A stretch of DNA of 64,000 nucleotides from Arthrobacter pullicola (GTDB taxonomy: Bacteria; Actinomycetota; Actinomycetes; Actinomycetales; Micrococcaceae). Shown here in pieces: positions 50,923 through 59,717 of the stretch. The notes under the pieces are model-generated. The model had not been told where the DNA came from, made no database searches, and saw only the letters and a list, made by a program, of their open reading frames with translations. The stretch lies in assembly GCF_014836875.1 (NCBI RefSeq), contig NZ_JACSQC010000005.1, positions 274,385 through 338,384 of the forward strand, written 5' to 3'. Within the stretch, counting starts at the first letter, position 1. Every line of letters starts with the position of its first letter. A program made the translations under genes and the position numbers.

Positions 50923-51252
50923 GCCGACACCCCCTTTCTGTCTAATCTGCCCGCGAGGGGCTGCCCGGTTTACGGACATGTTTGGGCCCCGCACAGGCTT
51001 GTGAATCCGCACACGGGGAAGATAGCCCGTTTACGCTACACGCCGCAGGCCGCCACGGCCTAGTTGACCGGGGTGTGGTCAGGCCGCGTTACGGGCCGGG
51101 AAGAGTGTGTGGGCGGGCCCGCCGTGCGGGCCCGTTAAGCATCAGAAATCCTGCTGGGCGACACGCGTTCCCAGTCTTCGTTGCCTCCTGATGCTGGTGG
51201 GACCACTCCAGCCACAGAAGGTTACATAGAGTGGGAACCCGTGCCCTCGGGC
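50923..51252 (-). promoter_or_regulatory. Long structured leader of the APC permease gene
   Basis: 330 bp without a gene between the DUF3237 stop and the permease GTG. Reading the minus strand, GCATCAG and CTGATGC (51196-51190 and 51147-51141, approximately) enclose an inner CTGGG/CCCAG hairpin with asymmetric internal loops. Directly after it comes CGGGCCCGC-CGT-GCGGGCCCG (51134-51114), a 9-bp hairpin with a 3-nt loop. The order of a nested fold followed by a strong hairpin is riboswitch-like, but I recognise no known aptamer consensus. The first fold could instead belong to the 3' end of the upstream gene. Confidence 0.4.
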
Positions 51253-51729
51253 CTACTCCACGACGCTGATCTCCAGTCGCACCTCGTCCGGAAGACGGAT
51301 ACCGGTGCCGATGAGGATCCGGCTGGACAGCCAGGCCCAGGCACCGCCGGCGGGCGCTTCGATGCGGGGCGCGCAGCGGAAATAGATCCTTGCCGGGTCG
51401 ACCGGCTCGCCCCGGAGGAGAGCCGCGATATCCGCCTCGCTCCCGGAGCGCAGGCCAAAGTTGTTCACGTAGAGCCGCTCGCCGCCGTCGGTCTCGATCG
51501 CGTATTTGGCCTCCAGCTCCGTGAGCGTGGCAGTGCGCAGCAACTGGTAATCAGCCCCTGCCGGCAGTACCGTTCCGCGCAGCTCCGGGCCTTCCACCTT
51601 GCCGCCCAGGATCGGAATGATCCTCCTGACCCCGGCTGAGGTGCTGCCGATCTCGATCGGCTCACCTACCCGGACGGAGATGGTGGCCAGGAAAGTCAGT
51701 GAGGGCACGGAGAAGCTCATAGAGGCCAC
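51253..51729 (-). CDS. DUF3237 domain protein
   Basis: A 158-residue protein of the DUF3237 family: SLTFLATISVRVGEPIEIGSTSAGVRRIIPILGGKVEGPELRGTVLPAGADYQLLR and YAIETDGGERLYVNNFGLRSG, then AAPRI-like FRCAPRIEAPAG and a C-terminal 'W....I..G.G.R....V' strand. It forms a beta-barrel of unknown function. GTG 51729 has GGAGGAGG 8 nt upstream; ATG 51720, which gives MSFSVPSL, and ATG 51747 are alternatives. Confidence 0.85.
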   Translation of the reverse strand: MASMSFSVPSLTFLATISVRVGEPIEIGSTSAGVRRIIPILGGKVEGPELRGTVLPAGADYQLLRTATLTELEAKYAIETDGGERLYVNNFGLRSGSEADIAALLRGEPVDPARIYFRCAPRIEAPAGGAWAWLSSRILIGTGIRLPDEVRLEISVVE

Positions 51730-51794
51730 AGTAGCTTCCTCCTCCATCCCTCAGGGGCAGGCCGTTACCGGACGGCGGTATGGGGAGGTGTCAG

Positions 51795-52970
51795 CTACGT
51801 CAGCCGGTTGAACGCCAGCTGGGCCAGCGCGGCAGCCTGGTCGGCCAGCACCGAATCGTCGAACAGCACCCGCGGAGAGTGGTTCCACGCCGCGGCGGCC
51901 GGATCCATATCCGGCGGGGTGGCCCCCAGGAACAGGAACGCTCCCGGGATCTTCTGCAGCACAAGGGAGAAGTCCTCCGAACCCATCAGCGGGTCCCGGG
52001 ACTGGATGACGCGGTCCTCGCCGAAGAGCTCGCGCAGTTCCCGCATGGCTTCAAAGGTCCGCGATGGATCGTTCTCCGTCATCGGATAGAGAATCTCAAA
52101 GCTAACCTCCGCGGTGCAGCCGTGTGCCGCGGCGATCCCGTCCGCGAGCGCCTTCGTCTCCACGATCAGCCGGTCCACAGATTCAGCCGACAGGGTGCGC
52201 ACGCTGGCCCCCAGCCGGGCGGAATCCGGAATGACGTTAATCGCCCGGCCGGCCTCAAGCTGCGTGACGGTCAGGACGATCGGATCGAAGACGGAGAACT
52301 TCCGGGTCGCCATCACCTGCAGCGCGGCCGCGATCTCCACCAGCGCCGGCACCGGGTCCAGCGCATTGTGCGGCTGGGAGCCATGTCCGCCGGACCCGTG
52401 CACGGTGATGCGCAGTTCGTTGGCGCCGGCCATCAGCGTGCCCGGTTTGGTGCGGAAAACCCCGAGCGGGCCCGGGCGCACATGGATGCCGTATGCAGCC
52501 ACCGGCCGCTCCCCCGCCACTTCGAGCACTCCTTCGTCGATCATCAGGCCGGCACCGCCGTCGCCCTCTTCTCCGGGCTGGAACATAAAGACGACGCTGC
52601 CGGAGAGGTCCCGCTGCTGGGCTGCAAGGAGGCGAGCGGCGCCGACCAAGCCCGCAACGTGCATATCGTGGCCGCAGGCGTGCATCGCTCCGTTGGTCGA
52701 CGCATATTCCAGGTCCGTGAGTTCCTCAACGGGCAGGGCATCCATGTCTCCGCGCAGCAGCACAGCCGGACCGTCCTCACCGCCTCGCAGCACGGCAGTT
52801 ACGGAGCTGAGGGAGCTGCCGGTGGTGATTTCCAGGTCCAGCCCATCCAAGGCATCGAGGATGCGCCCCTGGGTTTTGGGCAGATGCAGCCCGACTTCCG
52901 GTTCGCGGTGCAGCTCGCGGCGCAGCGCCACCAGCCCCGGAAGCAGAGCCTGTCCTTCGGAAACAAACAT
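51795..52970 (-). CDS. M20 family amidohydrolase (aminoacylase/hippurate hydrolase-like)
   Basis: A 391-residue metal-dependent hydrolase for N-acyl amino acids. ALRRELHREPEVGL is the family start, LLRGDMDALPV and MHACGHDMHVAGLVGAARLL carry the metal ligands (Asp/His and Cys-Gly-His-Asp), and FMFQPGEEGDGGAGLMIDEG supplies the catalytic Glu-Glu. The dimerisation domain is VHGSGGHGSQPHNALDPV. The ATG at 52970 has GAGG 6 nt upstream; 52976 and 52988 are in-frame alternatives. The substrate is unknown. Confidence 0.92.
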   Translation of the reverse strand: MFVSEGQALLPGLVALRRELHREPEVGLHLPKTQGRILDALDGLDLEITTGSSLSSVTAVLRGGEDGPAVLLRGDMDALPVEELTDLEYASTNGAMHACGHDMHVAGLVGAARLLAAQQRDLSGSVVFMFQPGEEGDGGAGLMIDEGVLEVAGERPVAAYGIHVRPGPLGVFRTKPGTLMAGANELRITVHGSGGHGSQPHNALDPVPALVEIAAALQVMATRKFSVFDPIVLTVTQLEAGRAINVIPDSARLGASVRTLSAESVDRLIVETKALADGIAAAHGCTAEVSFEILYPMTENDPSRTFEAMRELRELFGEDRVIQSRDPLMGSEDFSLVLQKIPGAFLFLGATPPDMDPAAAAWNHSPRVLFDDSVLADQAAALAQLAFNRLT

Positions 52971-53189
52971 GTCCATCCTCACGGTCATTCCAACAGCGAA
53001 CGCGGCACTAGGGCCCCGGACGAAGTAAACCACCCCGGTCCTCCGCCCGGGCACCAGGCGCGGCGGGCACCGTCCCGGCGTACCCAATCCGTGACCAAAC
53101 ACCAGCGCGGCACGGAGCGTGCCGCCCAGCGGCCATATCCCCCGCAGGGCCTCAGCCGTACGGCGGATCCGCCACGCGGCCGCCAGCCA

Positions 53190-53195
53190 TAAACT
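53190..53195 (+). promoter_or_regulatory. Candidate -10 element of the sensor kinase gene
   Basis: TAAACT lies 7 nt before ATG 53203, the usual distance from a -10 box to the transcription start. The message may therefore begin at the start codon, although GGGGG between them could also serve as a weak ribosome site. Confidence 0.45.
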
Positions 53196-53202
53196 GGGGG
53201 CC

Positions 53203-54630
53203 ATGATCGATTCCCCCGTGGCCGGACCTGTGGCTGAACGACCCGCCGGCGACGACGCAGCCGTTCGGGAGCACCGGAACCTCGCCGCCCGGGTCCGCAG
53301 CATGCGGCTGAACCTGCCGTGGCATGCCGAGTCCGACTGGGAACGGCCCGGCCCCGGACCGGAGGCCCTGCGGCGCGATGCCAGCGGCGTGGCTGTCGCC
53401 CTGGTGCTGAGCGCCCTGATGCTGGAGCTCATGCGGGGCTGGGCCTTCGGAGCCGGCGATGGCGGAAACCCGTGGCTGCAGCATCTGGCCCAGGCAGTGA
53501 TGTTCCTGCCGCTGATCCTGCGCCGGCGTTATCCTGTCGCCGTCATGATCCTCAGCTCCGTGACCTTCCTGGTGGTGGGCCTAACGGTCACGTCGATCTC
53601 AGGGCAGATCGGTTTCCAGGCCGCCTACTTCGCTTCCCTGTTCAGTGCTGTGGCCTGGGCACGGAACCGGCGGGTGCTCTGGCTTGGGGTCACCGTGGTG
53701 GTGGCGGCGATGTTCCTTTGGATCGTCCTTGGGATGGCCCTGTCCAGCAGTTACGACGAGATGATCGCGGCTCTTGGGGTGGAGGACGTGGACGCCCGGG
53801 GTCTGCTGCCGCCCCTGACCTCCTTCGCGTTGTATACCTTCATGGTCAACGCAGCCTACTTCGGCGGGGCCATCATGTTCGGCATGAACTCCTGGCGCAG
53901 CGCCCACCAACGGGAGCAGCTCGCCGAGCAGGCGGCGCTGCTGGAAGCCCAGGGCGCGGATCTTGCACGCAAGGCCGTGGTGGAGGAACGCCTGCGCATT
54001 GCCCGGGAACTGCACGACGTCGTCGCACACCACATTGCCGTGATCGGAGTGCAGGCCGGCGCGGCCCGCCGGGTCATGGAGAAAAAGCCCGCAGCCGCTG
54101 CCGAGGCACTGCAGACGATTGAATCGTCCTCCCGCGATGCCGTGGCGGAGATGCGCTCCCTGCTGGGAGTCCTGCGGTCCACCGACACCGAGAATCCGGA
54201 GACGGAGGCTGGTATCCAGCGCGGTCCCGAACCCGGCATCGAAGACCTTCCCGCGCTCGTCGAAGAATACCGCGCCAACGGCCTGGCCGTTACCTTCAAT
54301 CAGGTGGAGGACCGTCCGGGAGCACTGACCGGGCTCTCCGCGCCCCTGTCGCTGTCCGTCTACCGGACCGTCCAGGAATCGCTGGCCAACGTCCGCCGGC
54401 ACTCAACCGCCGGCTCCGCCGTCGTCGCCCTGCGCACCGGGGAGACCAGCGGACAGCGCTGGGTGGAAGTGGAAACGGTCGACGGCGGCCGTCCACGTCC
54501 CGGCACGGCAGGGTCCGGCTACGGACTCCGGGGCGTCCGCGAACGCGCGGCACTGCACGGAGGCAGCACGGAGATCGGCCCGCGCGACGGCGGCGGCTGG
54601 CGGGTGCGGGTGCGCTTCACCCTGCGTTAG
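53203..54630 (+). CDS. Two-component sensor histidine kinase (NarX/DesK-type)
   Basis: A 475-residue membrane kinase. Around five hydrophobic segments between residues 62 and 230 form an intramembrane-type sensor without a large external domain. The dimerisation/phosphoacceptor helix is EERLRIARELHDVVAHHIAV with His271, and the HATPase_c part has the N-box QESLANVRRHS and the G-box GSGYGLRGVRERAALHGG. It phosphorylates the response regulator encoded 79 nt downstream. The ABC exporter genes that follow are the likely target, as in antibiotic or envelope-stress sensing systems. Confidence 0.93.
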   Translation: MIDSPVAGPVAERPAGDDAAVREHRNLAARVRSMRLNLPWHAESDWERPGPGPEALRRDASGVAVALVLSALMLELMRGWAFGAGDGGNPWLQHLAQAVMFLPLILRRRYPVAVMILSSVTFLVVGLTVTSISGQIGFQAAYFASLFSAVAWARNRRVLWLGVTVVVAAMFLWIVLGMALSSSYDEMIAALGVEDVDARGLLPPLTSFALYTFMVNAAYFGGAIMFGMNSWRSAHQREQLAEQAALLEAQGADLARKAVVEERLRIARELHDVVAHHIAVIGVQAGAARRVMEKKPAAAAEALQTIESSSRDAVAEMRSLLGVLRSTDTENPETEAGIQRGPEPGIEDLPALVEEYRANGLAVTFNQVEDRPGALTGLSAPLSLSVYRTVQESLANVRRHSTAGSAVVALRTGETSGQRWVEVETVDGGRPRPGTAGSGYGLRGVRERAALHGGSTEIGPRDGGGWRVRVRFTLR

Positions 54631-54709
54631 GGAGTTGGCGCCTCCAGCGGAACTGCCGCTAGGTTTATCCGGGGGGTGGCACCGGGCTGCCGAAAATTGA
54701 AGGACTGAA

Positions 54710-55429
54710 ATGCAACCGATCCGCCTGCTGCTGGCCGACGACCAGGCGCTGGTCCGCGCCGGCTTTGCCATGATGCTCTCCGTCGAAGAGGACATTGAGG
54801 TGGTCGGGCAGGTGACGAACGGCCAGGAAGCCGTGGACTTCGCCGCGGCAAACCCGGTGGACGTCATCCTGATGGACGTGCAGATGCCGGTGCTGGACGG
54901 TATCCGGGCCACAGAGCAGATTGTGGATGCCGGCTGGGCGAAGGTAATCATTCTGACCACCTTCGAACGCGACGACTATCTCTTCGACGCTATCCGGGCC
55001 GGCGCCAGCGGCTTCCTGCTGAAGAACGCCGACCCGGACGACCTGGTCAGCGCGGTGCACGCCGTCGCCGGCGGCCACGCTCTGCTGGCACCCGAGGTGA
55101 CTGTGCGTGTGATCGAACGCTTTGCCCGCCAGCTCGACGCCGAGAAAGCCGCCGTGGGCGCCCCCGTCCCTGCCGGACCGCAGCCCGACCCGGCGCAGCA
55201 GAAACTGCTGCAGTCCCTGACCACCCGCGAGCGCGAGGTCCTGGAACTCGTGGCAACAGGGCTCAGCAACGCCGAGATCGCGGCACGGATGTTCGTGGCT
55301 GAAGCGACGGTCAAGACCCATGTCTCCAACCTGCTGGCCAAGGTCCAGGTGCGGGACAGGGTCCAGGCCGTGGTGTTCGCCTACGAATCCGGACTCATTC
55401 TTCCGGGTGAGGGCGGCCGCGAAACCTAA
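54710..55429 (+). CDS. LuxR/NarL-type response regulator
   Basis: A 239-residue regulator. The receiver domain has acidic Asp10/Asp11, the phosphorylation site Asp56 (VILMDVQMPVLDG), Thr84 and Lys105. The C-terminal HTH is LTTREREVLELVATGLSNAEIAARMFVAEATVKTHVSNLLAKVQVRDRVQAVVFAYESG, a typical LuxR-type DNA-binding domain. It is paired with the upstream kinase and probably drives the next two genes. Confidence 0.95.
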   Translation: MQPIRLLLADDQALVRAGFAMMLSVEEDIEVVGQVTNGQEAVDFAAANPVDVILMDVQMPVLDGIRATEQIVDAGWAKVIILTTFERDDYLFDAIRAGASGFLLKNADPDDLVSAVHAVAGGHALLAPEVTVRVIERFARQLDAEKAAVGAPVPAGPQPDPAQQKLLQSLTTREREVLELVATGLSNAEIAARMFVAEATVKTHVSNLLAKVQVRDRVQAVVFAYESGLILPGEGGRET

Positions 55430-55540
55430 GCTGCGGGATTCACCCGGACGGCCGATCCGCTGGTCTCCGCTTGTTCCTATGGTTGAGGGAGCAGTACATC
55501 CACAACCTCCCGGCATCCCCGGGGAAGGAGCAGTCCCCCC

Positions 55541-56425
55541 ATGCTTCAGGTCCAAAACCTCACCCGTCGGTTTGGTGAGAAAACCGCCGTTGACGCGGTG
55601 AGCTTCGATGTTCCGTCCGGCCAGATGACCGGGTTTGTCGGCGCCAACGGTGCGGGCAAAACCACCACCATGCGCATGATCATGGGGGTGCTCTCGGCCA
55701 GTTCCGGCGAGGTCCTCCTGGACGGTTCCCCGCTGACCGCCGACGCCCGCTCGAGCTTCGGCTACATGCCCGAAGAACGCGGCCTCTACCCCAAGCAGCC
55801 GATCCTGGACCAGCTGGTCTACCTGGGCCAGCTGCACCGGATGAGCCAGTCCGCAGCCCGCAAGGGAGCCCTGGACCTGCTGGACCGCTTCGGCTTGGCC
55901 GGACGCACCAAGGACAAGCTGGAATCCCTGTCGCTGGGCAACCAGCAGCGGGTACAGATCGCAGCGGCGCTGCTGCACCGTCCCAGCGTGCTGATCCTGG
56001 ATGAGCCCTTCTCCGGGCTGGATCCGGTGGCCGTGGATTCCATGGTGGAACTGCTGCGCGAACGCACTGCGGCCGGGGTGCCGGTGCTCTTCTCCAGCCA
56101 CCAGCTGGACCTGGTCGACCGGCTCTGCGACAACATGGTGGTCCTGCAGCAGGGCCGCGTGATTGCCTCCGGTACCGGTGATGACCTGCGGGCCCGGGCT
56201 GTGAACCGGCACCGCATCACGGTGTCCCCCGATGCCGGCTGGGTCCGGGATGAACCCGGCGTGCGGGTGCTCGACGTCGCCGGTCCCACCGCGATCCTGC
56301 AGTTCGACGACCCCGCCGCCAGCCAGCGGCTGCTCGCCGCAGCGCTCTCCCGCGGGTCCGTGGAGGAGTTCGCACCGATCCGGCCGTCCCTGAGCGAAAT
56401 CTACCGTGAGGTCACCGCAGCATGA
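55541..56425 (+). CDS. ABC transporter ATPase, NatA type
   Basis: A 294-residue ATPase: Walker A GANGAGKTT (34-42), C-loop LSLGNQQRV, Walker B VLILDEPFSGLD, and H-loop VLFSSHQLDLVDRLCDNMVVL. The C-terminal 80 residues are the auxiliary domain found in NatA and drug/antimicrobial exporter ATPases. It overlaps the permease gene by ATGA. The system probably exports a toxic compound or sodium. Confidence 0.92.
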   Translation: MLQVQNLTRRFGEKTAVDAVSFDVPSGQMTGFVGANGAGKTTTMRMIMGVLSASSGEVLLDGSPLTADARSSFGYMPEERGLYPKQPILDQLVYLGQLHRMSQSAARKGALDLLDRFGLAGRTKDKLESLSLGNQQRVQIAAALLHRPSVLILDEPFSGLDPVAVDSMVELLRERTAAGVPVLFSSHQLDLVDRLCDNMVVLQQGRVIASGTGDDLRARAVNRHRITVSPDAGWVRDEPGVRVLDVAGPTAILQFDDPAASQRLLAAALSRGSVEEFAPIRPSLSEIYREVTAA

Positions 56426-57612
56426 GCACCAGCACAGCCCGCCCCACCCCGCCGTGGGCCATCGTCACCCTGCGCGAGGTTATGGTCAAAGCCCGCGACC
56501 GCAGCTACCTGATCTCCACCCTGGTCACCCTGGTGCTGATTGTCGGAGTGGTGGTCTTCAACGCCTACATGAGCACCCGGGCCGACGAATACACCGTGGC
56601 GGTCACGGATACCGCAGGCACCGCCGTCGTCGACATTGCCCACACCACCGGACAGAGCGACGGCGGGAACTCCAGCTTCGAAGCCGTGAGCGCCGGGTCC
56701 TCCGAGGAAGCCCTGGAACTGGTCCGTTCGGATGATGCCGATGCTGCCCTGACACAGGACGCCGACGGTACGTGGACGCTCACCGGCCACGAAGAACTCT
56801 CCGGCGGCCTGCAGCAGGGGCTGGCCGAGGCGCTGCGGGCGTACGCCCTGGAGGTCAACGCCTCCGATGCAGGAACCACACCGGAGGCACTGCTGGAGGG
56901 CAGCGAATTCGGCACGGCCCTGCTGGACGGCAACGCTGAAAACCAGTTCATGGCCCAGTTCGCCGGGTTTGTGTTCGCGTTCCTCTTCTATATGGCGGCG
57001 ATCGTGTTTGGCATGGCCATCGCCACCTCGGTGCTTGAGGAGAAGCAGAACCGGGTGGTGGAAATCCTGGCTACCGCCATCCCGATCCGGCAGCTGCTCT
57101 ACGGCAAGGTTGCCGGCAACACGGTCCTGGCGATGGTGCAGCTGGCCCTCTACGCCGGCGCTGCCCTGCTGGCGCTCACCTTCACCGGTACCGCGGACAG
57201 CGTCGGAACCCTGATCCCGGCGTCGGGCTGGTTCCTGGTGTTCTTCCTGGCCGGGTTCCTGATCCTGGCTTCGGCCTGGGCCATGATCGGTTCCATGGCC
57301 TCCCGCACCGAGGACCTGAACAACAGCTCCGGGCCGGTGCTGACCGTCATCATTGTGGCGCTCTTCGGCGGCCTGTTCGCCAAGGGACAGCTCCTGGTGA
57401 TCGCGTCCTTCGTCCCGGTGGTGTCCTCGGTGGCTATGCCGGTGCGGATGCTCAACGGCGAGGTGCCGCTGTGGGAGACCTTCGTGTCCCTGGCGCTGGC
57501 CCTGGCCGCGGCCTATGCCCTGCTGCGCTTCGGCGAGAAGATCTACCGCCGCGCCGTGATGCAGAGCGGCGGTGCCCTGACCCTGCGCAAGGCGATGAAG
57601 CTGGAACAGTAG
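56422..57612 (+). CDS. ABC transporter permease, NatB type
   Basis: A 396-residue ABC-2 permease. A first helix (YLISTLVTLVLIVGVVVFNAYM) precedes a large extracytoplasmic loop of about 130 residues, after which come five or six helices including FVFAFLFYMAAIVFGMAIATSVLEEKQNRVVEILATAIPIRQLLYGKVAGN, the family hallmark. It is the membrane partner of the NatA-type ATPase; both follow the two-component genes in one operon that ends at a strong terminator. Confidence 0.92.
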   Translation: MSTSTARPTPPWAIVTLREVMVKARDRSYLISTLVTLVLIVGVVVFNAYMSTRADEYTVAVTDTAGTAVVDIAHTTGQSDGGNSSFEAVSAGSSEEALELVRSDDADAALTQDADGTWTLTGHEELSGGLQQGLAEALRAYALEVNASDAGTTPEALLEGSEFGTALLDGNAENQFMAQFAGFVFAFLFYMAAIVFGMAIATSVLEEKQNRVVEILATAIPIRQLLYGKVAGNTVLAMVQLALYAGAALLALTFTGTADSVGTLIPASGWFLVFFLAGFLILASAWAMIGSMASRTEDLNNSSGPVLTVIIVALFGGLFAKGQLLVIASFVPVVSSVAMPVRMLNGEVPLWETFVSLALALAAAYALLRFGEKIYRRAVMQSGGALTLRKAMKLEQ

Positions 57613-57628
57613 CGGCTTCCTGCGAGTG

Positions 57629-57678
57629 AAAAACAGCCGGTGCTGGTTTCGAATTCCGAACCAGCACCGGCTGTTTTT
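57629..57678 (+). terminator. Strong terminator after the ABC exporter
   Basis: AAAAACAGCCGGTGCTGGTT (57629-57648) pairs perfectly over 20 bp with the arm at 57659-57678, followed by TTTTT within the arm's end. The stop of the EamA pseudogene's shifted frame lies inside it, so it also serves that direction. Confidence 0.95.
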
Positions 57679-58287
57679 ATGCCCGGACTTCGACGGCGGC
57701 GTCCCGGCCCGGACTCCCGCTGCGCCAGATGATGGCGGCCCCCGAAGCGATGACCAAGCCGATGCCGGCCGTCGCCGCCGGGCTCAGCGGCTGGTCCAGT
57801 GCCAGGGCGCCGACGACGGCGGCTGCCGTGCCCAGCCGAAGATGATGCCCAGCAGATCGAACTCCGTCTGGACCCCGGCCGCGGCAGCCACCCCGGCCAG
57901 GGTCAAGACGGGCAGGAGCCGTTCGATGCGCCCTTTCGCCCCGAGGCTGGCAACCGCCAGCGGGCCAAGGAACTCGAGCGTGACCGCCAAACTCAGGGGA
58001 ATGCGCTCAATGGCGCTGTACAGCAGCACGTTCATGGCGGCCATCGCGGCTCCATACAGAAGGATGCTGCCCCAGGCCCGGGAACTCAGCGTCCGGAGGC
58101 TGGGGCGGGCAAGGCAAAGAAGCACGGCGGCGGCGAGGAACATCCGCAGTCCGCTGGTGCCAAGCGATCCGGCAACGGCAAAGAGGCTGCTGGCCAGCAC
58201 GGAAGAGACCTGGATGCTGACCGAACCGATGAGGACAAAGACTGCACCCAGCAGGGCACGGAAAAGCGGGGAAGAGTTCTGGAACAT
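57677..58287 (-). pseudogene. EamA family transporter, disrupted by an internal deletion
   Basis: The first 150 residues from ATG 58287 are the N-terminal EamA/RhtA-like half: GLRMFLAAAVLLCLARPSLR, AMAAMNVLLYSAIERIPLSLAVTLEFLGPLAVA, then TEFDLLGIIFGW. There the frame continues as ARQPPSSAPWHWTSR and stops. One frame over, the same DNA encodes GTAAAVVGALALDQPLSP and AGIGLVIASGAAIIWRSG, the usual C-terminal end of this family. About 85-95 residues in between are missing, so this looks like an out-of-frame deletion rather than a simple frameshift. A 10-helix transporter is impossible from what remains. Confidence 0.75.
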
Positions 58288-58590
58288 GGGAAACCATTTC
58301 TGGGCAGACCGAAAGACCGGTCGTTGACGGGGACGTCAGACGACAGGCAGCCGCTCAGGAAAGGAAAACAGGAGAATCCGCGCTGCCCGTCAGAGGCGCG
58401 CGGACGAAAGTGAGCGGAAGACTGCCGGTGTGGGAGATCGCTGACGCCGCGGACCGGAGCGATGTCCCAAACTGGCAGCAGAACCTCCAAGTCTCCCTGA
58501 AGCTCCGGAACTACTGATGGTCAAGCCCCTCCGCCGTCTGTAGCATCCGGTCCGGATGCCGGCCGGGTCCAGACGACGAAAGGGCACAGA
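58288..58590. promoter_or_regulatory. Gap with a possible TetR-like site
   Basis: 303 bp between the EamA pseudogene start and the quinone-reductase-like gene. AAGACCGGTCGTT (58313-58325), symmetrical about GACCGGTC, lies 26-38 nt upstream of the pseudogene start and could be an operator. The ribosome site AAGGG precedes ATG 58591. No gene is visible. Confidence 0.35.
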
Positions 58591-59562
58591 ATGCAGGCAG
58601 TCACCCAGGAGAGCTACGGTTCCGCTGATGTCCTGCACATGGGCAACGTCCCAGTGCCCGAGCCCAAGGCCAACGAGGTCCTGATCCAGGTCAGCGCGGC
58701 AGGCGTGGACCGGGGCGTCTGGCACATGATGACCGGGCTGCCGTACCTGGGCCGCCTGGCGTTCGGCCTCCGGAAGCCACGGAACCCGGTTCCCGGCATG
58801 GACCTGGCAGGCACGGTTTCCGCGGTGGGATCAGCGGTGACGCGTTTCGCCGTGGGCGACCAGGTGTACGGAAGCGGCAGAAGCACCTATGCCGAATACG
58901 CTGTGGCCCCGGAAGCACGGCTGGCGGCCAAGCCGGCAGGACTGACCTTTGCACAGGCCGCGGCCGTTCCCGTCTCAGCCGTGACAGCGCTGCAGGGCCT
59001 GGGCAAAACCGGACGCGTTCAAGCGGGACAGAAGGTGCTGGTCATCGGTGCCTCGGGTGGTGTCGGGAGTTACGCCGTCCAGCTGGCCAAGGCCTTCGGC
59101 ACCGAAGTCACGGGGGTTTGCAGCACCGGGAAGATGGATTTTGTCCGGTCCATGGGGGCGGACGAGGTCATTGATTACACCGCGGAGGACTTTGCGGACG
59201 GCACAAGGCATTGGGACCTCATCCTGGATATTGCCGGCAACCCGTCGATTGCCCGCCTGCGCAGGGCCCTCACCCCCAAGGGAACGGCCGTGATCACCGG
59301 CGGTGAAGCGGCCGGCAACCTCACGGGCGGCATGAACCGCCAGCTGGGAGCCCTGGCGCTCTCCCCCTTCGTCCCGCAGCGGCTGACGATGTTCATCGGC
59401 GCAGTCCGCTCCGCGGAGCTGGAGGACCTCACCGGACTCATTGACGCCGGAAGCATCACTCCCCCGTTGGAACGGACCTTCCCCCTGGACCAGGCACCGG
59501 AGGCCCTGGACTGGCTGGCCTCCGGCAAGGTCCGCGGCAAGATTGCCCTCGCGGTTGGCTAA
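58591..59562 (+). CDS. NAD(P)-dependent alcohol dehydrogenase/quinone reductase family
   Basis: A 323-residue zinc-free medium-chain dehydrogenase with the full N-terminus MQAVTQESYGSADVL, VPVPEPKANEVLIQVSAAGVDRGVWH, the substrate channel region GMDLAGTVSAVGSAVTRFAVGDQVYG and the Rossmann motif VIGASGGVGSYAVQLAKAFGTEV. It belongs to the same broad superfamily as the truncated gene at 23.1-24.0 kb and shows what that gene lacks. The substrate is unknown. Confidence 0.92.
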   Translation: MQAVTQESYGSADVLHMGNVPVPEPKANEVLIQVSAAGVDRGVWHMMTGLPYLGRLAFGLRKPRNPVPGMDLAGTVSAVGSAVTRFAVGDQVYGSGRSTYAEYAVAPEARLAAKPAGLTFAQAAAVPVSAVTALQGLGKTGRVQAGQKVLVIGASGGVGSYAVQLAKAFGTEVTGVCSTGKMDFVRSMGADEVIDYTAEDFADGTRHWDLILDIAGNPSIARLRRALTPKGTAVITGGEAAGNLTGGMNRQLGALALSPFVPQRLTMFIGAVRSAELEDLTGLIDAGSITPPLERTFPLDQAPEALDWLASGKVRGKIALAVG

Positions 59563-59578
59563 CTGGTGACTGACGCCC

Positions 59579-59717
59579 GGCTGCGCCGGGTTTATGCGGC
59601 TTCGCCGGATGCGGCTTTCGCTGTATGACAACCGCTGCACTGGCTCACTACGGGCCGCGCCCGACTACCGCTGCTCTGGCTCACTAGGGCTGCGCCGGAT
59701 GACTACGGCTTCGCCGG
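59579..59717. repeat. Composite direct repeats downstream of the intradiol dioxygenase gene
   Basis: GGCTGCGCCGG-N7-CGGCTTCGCCGG occurs at 59579-59608 and again at 59688-59717 (109 bp apart). Between them lie two near copies of ACCGCTGC(A/T)CTGGCTCACTA (from 59631 and from 59667). The last copy forms the 3' end of the minus-strand dioxygenase reading frame, including its stop codon. Confidence 0.6.

Noticed and set aside
54665..56212. A 515-codon minus-strand open frame
   Set aside because: It is antisense to the response regulator and NatA-type ATPase genes, which have all their motifs.
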